The notes below the pieces were generated by a model. It made no database searches. It worked only from the letters and a program-made list of their open reading frames with translations, and had not been told where the DNA came from. Both the position numbers and the translations under genes were made by a program. From contig JAVBPG010000037.1 in NCBI GenBank assembly GCA_031549685.1, forward strand, positions 1 to 62,644: a DNA stretch of 62,644 nucleotides, in the 5' to 3' direction. Origin of the DNA: JAITMY01 sp031549685 (GTDB taxonomy: Bacteria > Bacteroidota > Bacteroidia > Bacteroidales > UBA932). Shown here piece after piece: positions 1-7,535 of this stretch; the stretch's first letter is position 1; every line of letters starts with the position of its first letter.

Positions 1-104
1 CCCTTGTCATTCTGAGCAAGGCGAAGAATCTCATGTTGTGAATATGAAGCCCTGTGCGAACTTGAGATCCTTCGCCTTGCTCAGGATGACATAACCATCA
101 AGTG
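1..104. repeat. 104-bp terminal direct repeat (copy 1), palindromic
   Basis: This stretch is identical base for base to 62541-62644 at the other end of the window. Internally it is an imperfect inverted repeat: the left arm around 7-33 (CATTCTGAGCAAGG...) pairs with the right arm around 64-90 (...CCTTGCTCAGGATG). Short palindromic units of this kind are often dispersed in Bacteroidetes intergenic DNA. The simplest reading is that an assembler stopped at a repeat shared by several places in the genome. Confidence 0.9.
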
Positions 105-269
105 CTGTAAATCATGGAATCTATATTAACTTAACAATACCGTTTTATTATGTATTGATATCTGAATTTATACCTTTGTTCAGCCTGCTTCGATGCATGT
201 GCTGTATTAAATTCCAAATTTATGAATGTGTTTTGATTTTTATTAACTACTTGAAAATCATATCAACTT

Positions 270-373
270 GAGATTGCTTCGTCACGCCACGGCGTGACTC
301 GCAATGACGCCTTGAACCACGTCAATGCGAGGAACCGCCTGACCGGACGGGCAGGGAACGACGAAGCAATCTC
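270..373. repeat. Palindromic repeat, family A
   Basis: The element is bounded by a perfect 14-bp inverted repeat, GAGATTGCTTCGTC at 270-283 and its complement at 360-373. Inside are a small hairpin (CACGCC/GGCGTG) and a CGCAATGACG motif. Relatives with the same end sequences lie at 4993-5023, 9384-9415, 34411-34560, 52491-52587 and 55495-55601, all between genes, so this is a dispersed REP/BIME-like family. Confidence 0.85.
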
Positions 374-495
374 AATCCTTAGTATGGAAATTCAAAAATT
401 CAAAACAGTTTCTTAGTCGCAAACTATTTAGCGCAACAAAAATAGCATTTATTTGCTGCGCATTGTAAATCAGCGTGTTTTTAACATAAAGGCAA

Positions 496-547
496 CAAAA
501 AAGGCGCTAGATTCTTATCTAACACCTTGATTGTGTGGAGCATATCG
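496..547 (-). pseudogene. Degenerate tRNA-Ala 3' end plus terminator remnant
   Basis: Read on the minus strand this matches the last bases of the intact tRNA-Ala at 2310-2383 (GATATGCTCCACA against GATACGCTCCACA) and then continues into a mutated version of that gene's terminator hairpin and T-run. The two copies are in the same orientation and about 1.77 kb apart. That is the geometry left when an element integrates at a tRNA 3' end, but an old partial duplication would look the same. Confidence 0.6.
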
Positions 548-584
548 CTCAAGTATTGATTCTAATAATCAATGATTTACGAAA

Positions 585-607
585 CTTTGTACAAATTTTG
601 TACAAAG
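585..607. repeat. 23-bp inverted repeat near tRNA remnant
   Basis: CTTTGTACAAA (585-595), one T, then TTTGTACAAAG (597-607): two perfect 11-bp arms. It is followed by two short direct repeats resembling AAAGACGTA (about 622-645). Tyrosine-recombinase attachment regions often combine inverted core arms with direct repeat arm sites, so an attachment-site role is possible. No integrase gene remains in the window. Confidence 0.45.
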
Positions 608-718
608 AAAACAGTACCAAAAAGGACGTAAAAAGACGTACACAAAAATAGTAAAAAAATTGCTGGAAATTTTTCAACAAAAGCTCATTGAGATGGAAGC
701 AACGTGCAGGTACGTTTT

Positions 719-757
719 ATATCGCATTGGAGACAGCATTTGCCTCTAATGCGATAT
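719..757. repeat. Hairpin of unknown role
   Basis: ATATCGCATTGGAG (719-732) pairs with CTCTAATGCGATAT (744-757) over 14 bp with one G-T mismatch and an 11-nt loop. There is no T-run after it on the plus strand, so it is not a classical terminator. It lies downstream of the minus-strand gene that ends at 812. Confidence 0.5.
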
Positions 758-795
758 GAAACACCTCTATGCTTTCGGGGGTTGCTTAATGGAGG

Positions 796-827
796 AAAAA
801 TCGGACAATGGTTATTGTCCGATTTTT
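796..827. terminator. Bidirectional rho-independent terminator
   Basis: AAAAATCGGACAAT (796-809), loop GGTT, then the perfect complement ATTGTCCGATTTTT (814-827). The stem carries an A-run on one side and a T-run on the other, so it can work in both directions. It overlaps the stop codon of the minus-strand gene at 812-2146, whose transcript it should end. Confidence 0.85.
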
Positions 828-2146
828 CCTTTTAGCTGCTTACCTAATGCTGTCAGCCGATATTTTTGCAAACGGCTGTTAGGCTTATCGGGAATGGTCA
901 TTTCAATGAAACCCTGCTCCAATGCAGGCTTCATATAAGTCGAACGAAAGTTTTCTCTATGTGCAAGTCCTAACTTACTTTGTATTTCCTGCCTATCCAT
1001 CTCCTTATCCAGCAGCTTAACAAGTTCCTTGACTTGCTCGGTAACTTGCTCGGTAACTTGCTCGGCAACTTGCAGTACAGCCGGGAATGTCATACGTAGG
1101 AAATTCTCTGTGAACTTAAAGCACTCCTTTCCGTAGTTCTTTAGAATACGAGGAACGCCTGAGCCCAAATGCTCCACCAAGTCTAGGTCTCTGAAAACGC
1201 GCATCAACTCCTTGTTGCGGGGAATGGAGTAGCCTTCAAAAAACTCCTTTTCAGTCATGCCCTGCGGCAAACCACCAAATGAGGTAATCTCGATTCTGTC
1301 GCTAAAAAACTCAAACTTGGGTGGCACTTCCGAGGTATAATCGTTGTGGACAATGGCGTTAATCACAGCTTCGCGCAGGGCAACCTGATTCCACAGGCGC
1401 TTCTCAATACGTTCCCTTGGGGTTATTTGCGCCAAGGTTTTATTCTCCACCTCAATTCTATCCAGTACCTGCTGAGTAGCCTTAACCAATGAGCAATAAC
1501 CGTACTCGTCATTTTGCTCTAAATCAACCCTATCAAGTCCGCCATATCGTGCGACTTTTACGGATGTGCCATTTACATCTGCCAATAGGTAAGCAACATA
1601 GTTGTACTTCCCTTCCTCCGTAAGCAATTCAAGGTTAGCAGCAAATTGCTCATTCAGCGTTTTGTTCACCCCCTCATAGTAAATTTTAAGCTGCCGAAAG
1701 GTCAGATTTTGATTCGGGGATTTGATTTTGCTAATGGAGTTGCGAGTGCGCTTAGCAAATAGCGATTCAATCATTCTTACAGGCATTGGTTCGGCAGCCG
1801 TTCCTACGCGAATGAACGTGCCTTTTTCCGACATTCCCAACCTCTTGATGTAGTACGGCTTTTCCGTTCCGCTGGCAAAGGTAATTTTAATCACCTCTTT
1901 CTCCTCTACCTTCTCCATCGCCACATCAAACAAGCCCATACACGATGGCGTAATGTTATTCTTGAGGCGGTCTTTGATTTTGAGCATATCGCCGTCAATA
2001 TCCTCAACACCCACAGGCTGACCCGTTTTGTCAACCCCAATATATAGTACGCCACCCTCGTGATAGTTTAGAAAGGCTACTGCCTCTTTTTCTAAACCAT
2101 CTGTGAGTTGTCGCTTGTATTCTATGCGGTTGGTTTCGGGGCTCAT
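812..2146 (-). CDS. AlbA_2-domain ATP-binding protein (COG2865 type)
   Basis: A 444-residue protein with an N-terminal AlbA_2 (divergent AAA-4) domain, seen in EAVAFLNYHEGGVLYIGVDK and in the acidic motif after it, then a central region ending in an HATPase-like segment (REAVINAIVHNDYTS, later GSGVPRI), then a C-terminal winged-helix part. A short VTEQ repeat joins the last two parts, a habit of this family. Members are regulator-like proteins, often called putative transcriptional regulators, and many travel with mobile DNA; the biochemical role is unknown. The start at 2146 is chosen because a TACCTTTG promoter box at 2184-2177 overlaps the longer frame beginning at 2179. The gene lies alone between a tRNA-Ala and a possible tRNA remnant. 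A relative is at 50027-51499. Confidence 0.82.
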   Translation of the reverse strand: MSPETNRIEYKRQLTDGLEKEAVAFLNYHEGGVLYIGVDKTGQPVGVEDIDGDMLKIKDRLKNNITPSCMGLFDVAMEKVEEKEVIKITFASGTEKPYYIKRLGMSEKGTFIRVGTAAEPMPVRMIESLFAKRTRNSISKIKSPNQNLTFRQLKIYYEGVNKTLNEQFAANLELLTEEGKYNYVAYLLADVNGTSVKVARYGGLDRVDLEQNDEYGYCSLVKATQQVLDRIEVENKTLAQITPRERIEKRLWNQVALREAVINAIVHNDYTSEVPPKFEFFSDRIEITSFGGLPQGMTEKEFFEGYSIPRNKELMRVFRDLDLVEHLGSGVPRILKNYGKECFKFTENFLRMTFPAVLQVAEQVTEQVTEQVKELVKLLDKEMDRQEIQSKLGLAHRENFRSTYMKPALEQGFIEMTIPDKPNSRLQKYRLTALGKQLKGKIGQ

Positions 2147-2176
2147 ATTTATTGTTCGGACATTTAAGGAGCATTC

Positions 2177-2184
2177 CAAAGGTA
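2177..2184 (-). promoter_or_regulatory. Bacteroides-type -7 box
   Basis: TACCTTTG read on the minus strand matches the Bacteroidetes -7 consensus TAnnTTTG and lies 30 bases before the chosen ATG at 2146. No clear -33 TTTG is seen at the usual distance. Confidence 0.55.
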
Positions 2185-2273
2185 AAATTACAATAATTTG
2201 TAGATTTATCGCCCTTCAACCAAGCTCTCCGTGAGGTAGAAAGGCGTTTTAGGAGGATTTTAAAAGACAAAAA

Positions 2274-2302
2274 AGGGTGTTAGGTAAACCACCTAACACC
2301 CT
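2274..2302 (-). terminator. Terminator of the tRNA-Ala gene
   Basis: AGGGTGTTAGGT (2274-2285) and ACCTAACACCCT (2291-2302) form a perfect 12-bp stem with a 5-nt loop. On the minus strand the stem is followed by TTTTTTGTC. It lies 8 bases beyond the tRNA 3' end. Confidence 0.88.
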
Positions 2303-2309
2303 GATTCTG

Positions 2310-2383
<74 letters not shown>

Positions 2384-2443
2384 AAAAGCGAGTGCAAAGG
2401 TAAAAAAATATTTGTAAAAAATCGGCTCAATTAAAATTTTTGC

Positions 2444-2451
2444 TACATTTG
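2444..2451 (+). promoter_or_regulatory. Bacteroides-type -7 box of the ilv leader
   Basis: TACATTTG fits TAnnTTTG and lies 34 bases before the leader-peptide ATG at 2486. A TTTG at 2411-2414 is too far away (29-base spacer) to be a good -33 box, so only the -7 element is supported. Confidence 0.5.
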
Positions 2452-2485
2452 AAAACGATTAGCGTACGAATTGTACCCTTTTCGT

Positions 2486-2518
2486 ATGCGCAGTTATTTG
2501 ATTATAACATTATTATGA
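2486..2518 (+). CDS. Candidate ilv leader peptide (10 aa, MRSYLIITLL)
   Basis: A short frame with TTG ATT ATA ACA TTA TTA near its end, so five of six consecutive codons specify Leu or Ile and the sixth Thr. It is followed by alternative RNA structures and a rho-independent terminator, and the next gene is ilvD, which makes these same amino acids. Classical attenuation works this way: ribosomes stall on Leu/Ile codons when charged tRNA is scarce and an antiterminator can form. Translation of this peptide is inferred; it is too short for coding statistics. Confidence 0.6.
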   Translation: MRSYLIITLL

Positions 2519-2592
2519 AAATTTTTAGCCGTAATATAGAAGTCGTCAACGTGGTAATCCGTGGAGTGGTCGTCAACCTCGCCGTGGATAAT

Positions 2593-2712
2593 GAGGCTTT
2601 TGTATGGCTGAACACATAAGTTACAATTTACCGTTAAACAAATGTCAAAGCCTGTTTTCGGGAATTTACCGTAAAGTTCAAAACAAAAGCCTCGATAAAT
2701 CGGGGCTTTTTT
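2593..2712 (+). promoter_or_regulatory. Candidate ilv attenuator (antiterminator and terminator)
   Basis: The terminator is AAAAGCCTCGAT (2685-2696), two A, ATCGGGGCTTTT (2699-2710), then more T: a 12-bp stem with one wobble. Its 5' arm AAAAGCCTC is also the exact complement of GAGGCTTTT at 2593-2601, giving an alternative 9-bp antiterminator. The bases just before, ATAATG (2588-2593), can pair with CATTAT (2508-2513) over the Leu codons of the leader peptide; that pairing is short and weak. Together these form a plausible switch controlling ilvD, though a repeat now lies between it and the gene. Confidence 0.62.
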
Positions 2713-2917
2713 ATTTGCACCCTGCAAATGCGTATATTTGCCATTTTGAAAACAATAAGGAATGATGTGTGTAAATATTTGCATGTTAAATGGATATAAT
2801 TATATTTATCGGAATAAGAGCCGCATGGCAGTACAAAATTTGACCAAATGAGGTTACAGATTTCTTGTTACTTTGTAAACTTAACCTCGAAATAACGTAG
2901 AAGATAGCTTGATTCTA

Positions 2918-3086
2918 ACCACGGAGACACAGAGAACACAAACTTGCAATTCCAGTAGAGCAACATCTTTAGATAATTTACTCTATGTTCTCCTCAGCCC
3001 CTTTGGGTAGTAAAAATATGTTTAGAACTACAGAGATCACATAGTTTCTAATCGGTAATCTTTTGTGCTCTCTGTGTCTCCGTGGT
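2918..3086. repeat. MITE-like repeat with 24-bp inverted ends
   Basis: ACCACGGAGACACAGAGAAC at 2918-2937 and the 4 bases after it are the inverse of 3063-3086 with one mismatch in 24. The 169-bp element has no coding capacity. It sits between the candidate attenuator and ilvD, ending 25 bases before the ilvD start. No obvious target-site duplication is visible. Confidence 0.8.
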
Positions 3087-3111
3087 CAAGTAGCATTTGA
3101 ATTTTATCAAT

Positions 3112-4941
3112 ATGAAAATTAATCTTCGCAGCGCAGCATCCACCCAGGGCCGCCGTATGGCCGGAGCCCGCAGCCTTTGGCGCGCCAACGGCATGAAGCC
3201 CGAGCAAATGGGAAAACCCATTATTGCGGTGGTCAACTCCTTCACGCAGCTGGTGCCGGGCCACGTGCACCTGCACGAGGTGGGGCAGCGCGTAAAGGCC
3301 GAGATAGAAAAGCACGGATGCTTTGCCGCCGAGTTCAACACTATAGCCATTGACGACGGCATAGCCATGGGGCACGGCGGCATGCTGTACTCGCTCCCCT
3401 CGCGCGACCTCATTGCCGACAGCGTGGAGTACATGTGCAACGCGCACTGCGTCGATGCCATGGTGTGCATTAGCAACTGCGATAAAATTACGCCGGGCAT
3501 GCTCATGGCCGCCATGCGCCTCAACATCCCCGCCATATTCGTGTCGGGCGGCCCCATGGAGGCCGGCGTGGTGGGCGACAAGCGCTACGACCTCATCGAT
3601 GTGATGGTGATGGGCGCCGACGAGAGCGTGAGCGATGATGTTCTACAGCAGGTCGAGGCCAGCGCCTGCCCCACCTGCGGCTCGTGCTCGGGCATGTTTA
3701 CGGCCAACTCCATGAACTGCCTCAACGAGGCGCTGGGGCTGGCGTTGCCGGGCAACGGCACGGTGGTGGCCACGCACGCCAACCGCTTTACGCTGTTCGA
3801 TAAGGCCGCCGAGCGTATTGTGCAAATGGCCTTTGACTACTACCAAAACGGTAACACCAACGTGCTGCCGCGCAGCATTGCCACGCGCGCAGCATTCCTC
3901 AACGCCATGACGCTGGATATTGCCATGGGCGGCTCAAGCAATACGGTACTGCACTTGCTGGCCATTGCCCAGGAGGCTGGTGTCGATTTTTCAATGAAAG
4001 ATATTGACATGCTTTCGCGAAAAACGCCCGTGCTGTGCAAGGTGGCGCCCAACACCAAAAACTTCTACATTCAGGATGTAAACCGCGCGGGCGGCATACT
4101 TGGCATTTTGGCAGAGCTCAACCGCGCAAAGCTCATCAACGGCTCCGTACACCGCGCCGATGGGCTTACGCTACAGCAGGCGATAGAAAAATATGATGTG
4201 ATGAACCCAAACGTTTCGCAAGAAGTGGCTGATCTATATTCAAGCGCACCGGGCGGAGGCAGAAATCTGAAAATGGGTTCGCAAAATTCTACCTACAAAA
4301 CGCTGGATACGGATAGAGTCAACGGTTGCATACGCAGCATAGCTAATTGCTACACCACCGAAGGCGGGCTGGCCGTGCTGTTCGGCAACATTGCCGCCAA
4401 CGGCTGCATTGTAAAAACGGCCGGTGTGAGCGAAAAAATATTTCGCTTCGAGGGCGCGGCCAAGGTATTCGAATCACAGGAAGAAGCTTGTGATGGAATA
4501 CTTGGCGGCAAAGTGCAAGCCGGCGATGTGGTGGTAATACGCTACGAAGGCCCGCGCGGCGGCCCCGGCATGCAGGAAATGCTGTACCCCACCTCGTACA
4601 TCAAAAGTAAAAAGTTGGGCGAAGCCTGCGCCTTAATTACCGACGGCCGGTTTTCGGGAGGTACATCGGGCCTGTCCATCGGGCACATCTCGCCCGAAGC
4701 CGCCGCCGGTGGCGAAATCGCGCTGCTGCGCGACGGCGATAAAATTGTGATAGATATTCCTAGCCGCAGCATCAACGTGCAGCTGGGCGATGAGGATTTT
4801 GCGCAGCGCCGGGCGCAGGAGACGGCGCGGGGCAAGCAGGCCTACACGCCCGTTTCGCGTAAGCGTGAAGTCAGCAAATCGCTTAAAGCCTACGCCAGTA
4901 TGGTGAGCTCGGCTGATAAGGGCGGGGTGAGGGAAATTTAA
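3112..4941 (+). CDS. ilvD: Dihydroxy-acid dehydratase
   Basis: A 609-residue cytoplasmic iron-sulfur enzyme that dehydrates 2,3-dihydroxy-isovalerate and 2,3-dihydroxy-3-methylvalerate to the keto acids of valine/leucine and isoleucine. It follows the E. coli IlvD sequence almost end to end: GKPIIAVVNSFTQLVPGHVH near the N-terminus, ISNCDKITPGM with Cys123, CPTCGSCSGMFTANSMNCL at about 186-204, and ITDGRFSGGTSGLSIGH near the C-terminus. The ATG at 3112 is preferred to an upstream TTG at 3097 because the family starts just before RSAAST. It is followed after 230 bases, largely repeat DNA, by ilvB. Expression is probably linked to the leader at 2486-2712. Confidence 0.97.
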   Translation: MKINLRSAASTQGRRMAGARSLWRANGMKPEQMGKPIIAVVNSFTQLVPGHVHLHEVGQRVKAEIEKHGCFAAEFNTIAIDDGIAMGHGGMLYSLPSRDLIADSVEYMCNAHCVDAMVCISNCDKITPGMLMAAMRLNIPAIFVSGGPMEAGVVGDKRYDLIDVMVMGADESVSDDVLQQVEASACPTCGSCSGMFTANSMNCLNEALGLALPGNGTVVATHANRFTLFDKAAERIVQMAFDYYQNGNTNVLPRSIATRAAFLNAMTLDIAMGGSSNTVLHLLAIAQEAGVDFSMKDIDMLSRKTPVLCKVAPNTKNFYIQDVNRAGGILGILAELNRAKLINGSVHRADGLTLQQAIEKYDVMNPNVSQEVADLYSSAPGGGRNLKMGSQNSTYKTLDTDRVNGCIRSIANCYTTEGGLAVLFGNIAANGCIVKTAGVSEKIFRFEGAAKVFESQEEACDGILGGKVQAGDVVVIRYEGPRGGPGMQEMLYPTSYIKSKKLGEACALITDGRFSGGTSGLSIGHISPEAAAGGEIALLRDGDKIVIDIPSRSINVQLGDEDFAQRRAQETARGKQAYTPVSRKREVSKSLKAYASMVSSADKGGVREI

Positions 4942-4992
4942 TTGACAATTGGACGATTTACGATTGACAATTTAAATACTTCGTATAATCAA

Positions 4993-5113
4993 GCGTCATT
5001 GCGAGCGAAGCGTAGCAATCTCCACCCAACATGTCATCCCGAACTTGATTCGGGATCTCCTGCCAAAAGTTTTTATCTCTGATGGGAGATTGCGGGTCAA
5101 GCCCGCAATGACA
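4993..5113. repeat. Family A fragment plus family B palindromic element
   Basis: 4993-5023 carries the family A end (CGTCATTGCGAGCGAAG...GCAATCTC). 5032-5113 is an 82-bp family B unit: one arm with CATCCCGAACTTGATTCGGG and one with ATTGCGGGTCAAGCCCGCAA, joined by a variable middle. The same unit, inverted, occurs at 14407-14488 and inside cydA at 29260-29344; a symmetrical version is at 58226-58305. Here it fills the ilvD-ilvB gap. Confidence 0.85.
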
Positions 5114-5171
5114 CAATAAAGGGATAGAATGATGTTCTTGAAAAATTTAGACTTTTGTAAAATGAAATATT

Positions 5172-6863
5172 ATGAGTAAAAAAGTTACCGGCAGCGAAGC
5201 GCTCATTCTTTCGCTGATTGAAGAAAACGTTGACACGATTTTTGGCTATCCGGGCGGCGCTATTATGCCCGTGTACGATGCCATGTACAGCTATCAGGAC
5301 AAGCTGCGCCACATCCTCACGCGCCACGAGCAGGGCGCGGCGCACGCGGCGCAGGGCTACGCGCGCGTGAGCGGCAGGGTGGGCGTGTGCATTGCCACGT
5401 CGGGCCCCGGCGCCACCAACCTCATTACCGGCATTGCCGATGCCATGGTGGATTCAACGCCGCTGGTGTGCATCGTGGGGCAGGTAGGCTCGCACCTGCT
5501 GGGCACCGATGCGTTTCAGGAAACGGACTTCATAGGTATTTCCATGCCGGTAACCAAGTGGAACTACCAAATTACTAAAGCCGATGAGGTGGCGCACATC
5601 ATGGCCAAGGCGTTTTACATTGCGCGCAGCGGTCGCCCGGGCCCCGTGCTCATTGACTTTACAAAAAATGCGCAGGTGGGCGAGTGCGAATTTCACTACG
5701 AAAAATGCCGCTACATTCGCAGCTACATTCCCGTTCCGCAGGTGGAGCGCGAGGAGGTTAACGCTGCCGCCAAGCTGATTAACGAGGCCAAAAAACCTTT
5801 TGCCCTCCTTGGCCAGGGCGTAACCTTGGCCAACGCCGAAAAGGAGGTAGTAGCCTTTCTGGAAAAAGCCGATATTCCCTTTGGCTGGACGCTGCTGGGC
5901 AAGTCGGCGGTGCCGGCCAAGCACCCGCTCAACATGGGCATGCTGGGCATGCACGGCAACTACGCCACCAACAAAAAAACCAACGAGTGCGATGTGCTCA
6001 TCGCCATTGGCATGCGCTTTGACGACCGCGTAACCAGCGATGTCAACGCCTACGCCAAGCAGGCAAAGGTTGTTCACCTCGAAATTGATAAGGCCGAGAT
6101 AAACAAAAACATTAAGGCCGATGCGCCGGTGCTGGCCAGCGTAAAGGACAGCCTTCCGCTGCTCACGCAGGCCGTGAACGCCGCCAAGCACACCGAGTGG
6201 GTGGACTCCTTCAAGCCTTGCTACAAGGAGGAACTTGATAAGGTTATTAACCCGCTGCTGCACCCTGCAAGCGGCGCCATTACTATGGGTGAGGCGGTGA
6301 GCAAGGTCAGCGAAAAAACGGCGGGCAGCGCCATTCTGGTTACCGACGTCGGCCAGCAGCAAATGATTGCGGCACGCTACTTCAGCGTAAACGAGCCGCG
6401 CTCGGTGGTAACCTCGGGAGGGCTGGGCACCATGGGCTACGGCCTGCCTTCAGCCATGGGCGCTAAGGTTGCCGCACCCAACCGCGAGGTAATTTTGTTT
6501 GTGGGCGACGGCGGAATTCAGATGACCATACAGGAGTTGGGAACCATTATGCAGGATAGCATCGGCGTGAAAATTGTGCTGCTCAACAACGGCTTCCTCG
6601 GCATGGTGCGCCAGTGGCAGGAGCTGTTTCACGACAGGCGCTACTCCAACACGCCGCTCGTAAGCCCCGACTTTGTAAAGGTTGCCGAGGCCTACAGCAT
6701 CAAGGGCCGGCGCGTAGCCGACCGCAAGGACTTGGACGCTGCGATTGACGAAATGCTGCAGCACAAGGGCCCCTACCTGCTCGAGGTTACCGTGCAGGCC
6801 GAGGGAAACGTATTCCCCATGGTGCCCGCCGGCGCGCCGCTGGAGAAGATAAGGTTTGAGTAA
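5172..6863 (+). CDS. ilvB: Acetolactate synthase large subunit, biosynthetic type
   Basis: A 563-residue thiamine-diphosphate enzyme that condenses pyruvate with pyruvate or 2-oxobutyrate, the first shared step of branched-chain amino acid synthesis. Visible hallmarks are FGYPGGAIMPVYDA and the RHEQGAAHAAQGYAR segment with the catalytic Glu at the N-terminus, ATSGPGATNLITGIADA, a central FAD/nucleotide domain (GMRFDDRVT), and the C-terminal ThDP-binding GDGGIQMT...NNGFLGMVRQWQ. Length and motifs are those of the anabolic AHAS catalytic subunit, not the catabolic AlsS. The small subunit IlvN is 672 bases downstream, separated by an unrelated ORF6N gene. Confidence 0.97.
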   Translation: MSKKVTGSEALILSLIEENVDTIFGYPGGAIMPVYDAMYSYQDKLRHILTRHEQGAAHAAQGYARVSGRVGVCIATSGPGATNLITGIADAMVDSTPLVCIVGQVGSHLLGTDAFQETDFIGISMPVTKWNYQITKADEVAHIMAKAFYIARSGRPGPVLIDFTKNAQVGECEFHYEKCRYIRSYIPVPQVEREEVNAAAKLINEAKKPFALLGQGVTLANAEKEVVAFLEKADIPFGWTLLGKSAVPAKHPLNMGMLGMHGNYATNKKTNECDVLIAIGMRFDDRVTSDVNAYAKQAKVVHLEIDKAEINKNIKADAPVLASVKDSLPLLTQAVNAAKHTEWVDSFKPCYKEELDKVINPLLHPASGAITMGEAVSKVSEKTAGSAILVTDVGQQQMIAARYFSVNEPRSVVTSGGLGTMGYGLPSAMGAKVAAPNREVILFVGDGGIQMTIQELGTIMQDSIGVKIVLLNNGFLGMVRQWQELFHDRRYSNTPLVSPDFVKVAEAYSIKGRRVADRKDLDAAIDEMLQHKGPYLLEVTVQAEGNVFPMVPAGAPLEKIRFE

Positions 6864-6916
6864 ATCGACATGCGATTGCTCGAAATGCGATTTGCGAAAA
6901 TCAAATATGAAATCGG

Positions 6917-7438
6917 ATGAAAGAGTTGACATCAAACAGTAGCGAGGTGGTAAGCAAAATCTACGAAATACGTGGACAACGCGTCATGCTGGATTTTGAC
7001 TTAGCCGAAATTTATGGCGTTGAAACGAAAGTATTGAAGCAAGCTGTTCGCAGGAATATGTCTCGTTTTCCCATTGATTTCATGTTCGAGCTCTCAAGAA
7101 ATGAGGCTAAAGTATTGATAGACAATATAAGGTCACAATTTGTGACCTTAGAAAATAGTTGGTTTCGTTACCCACCTTTTGCCTTTACCGAGCATGGGGC
7201 AGTAATGTTAGCCAGCGTTCTTAATAGCGAAGCCGCTGTGCAGGCAAGCATTGTGGTCGTGCGTGCTTTTGTAAAAATGAAGGAAATACTTTCTGTTCAT
7301 GCCGATCTTGCCGAAAAAATTGCGGAGTTAGAGGAAAAATTTGGCGAGCATGATGAGCAGCTAGCTCTAATAATAAAGGCGCTGCATGATTTACAGCCGC
7401 CCAAAAATCAGCCTCGCAAAAGAATTGGTTTTGTATAA
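6917..7438 (+). CDS. ORF6N domain protein
   Basis: A 173-residue protein with an N-terminal ORF6N domain (about residues 9-95): VSKIYEIRGQRVMLDFDLAE, then YGVETKVLKQAVRRN, RFPIDFMFEL and FAFTEHGAVMLASVL. ORF6N is a DNA-binding module found in phage antirepressor-like proteins and in many stand-alone bacterial genes. The rest is a helical tail (EKIAELEEKFGEHDEQL) that may form a coiled coil. It lies between ilvB and ilvN, 53 and 97 bases away, on the same strand, so it probably shares their transcript. That position suggests an inserted passenger rather than an amino acid enzyme; its target is unknown. Confidence 0.85.
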   Translation: MKELTSNSSEVVSKIYEIRGQRVMLDFDLAEIYGVETKVLKQAVRRNMSRFPIDFMFELSRNEAKVLIDNIRSQFVTLENSWFRYPPFAFTEHGAVMLASVLNSEAAVQASIVVVRAFVKMKEILSVHADLAEKIAELEEKFGEHDEQLALIIKALHDLQPPKNQPRKRIGFV

Positions 7439-7535
7439 GAATAAATACAACTCCCTATTATACAGCATAAGGTGCCAGGTTGGATCCTTGCAAATGTTTG
7501 AATCTTGAATTTTTGAACTTTGAATTTTATAAGCT

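Larger units (their letters stand above)
105..795. other. Gene-free AT-rich region with repeats and a tRNA remnant
   Basis: No convincing protein gene is visible here. It holds a palindromic repeat (270-373), a degenerate copy of a tRNA-Ala 3' end with its terminator (496-547), a 23-bp inverted repeat (585-607) and a 39-nt hairpin (719-757). The rest is AT-rich sequence with stops in all frames. A 60-codon frame starting at 756 overlaps a terminator and the end of the next gene and does not look coded. Confidence 0.6.
2384..3111. other. Long ilv leader region
   Basis: This 728-base gap before ilvD has no ordinary protein gene. It contains a -7 promoter box (2444-2451), a 10-codon leader peptide rich in Leu and Ile (2486-2518), a terminator with an alternative antiterminator partner (2593-2712) and a 169-bp repeat with 24-bp terminal inverted repeats (2918-3086). 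A 96-codon minus-strand frame at 2494-2784 overlaps these structures and is not credible. Confidence 0.7.

Noticed and set aside
756..938. A 60-codon plus-strand frame before 812
   Set aside because: It crosses a terminator hairpin and the end of the AlbA_2 gene; composition is not protein-like.
2494..2784. A 96-codon minus-strand frame in the ilv leader
   Set aside because: It overlaps the terminator and antiterminator, has no promoter box and its product resembles nothing known.
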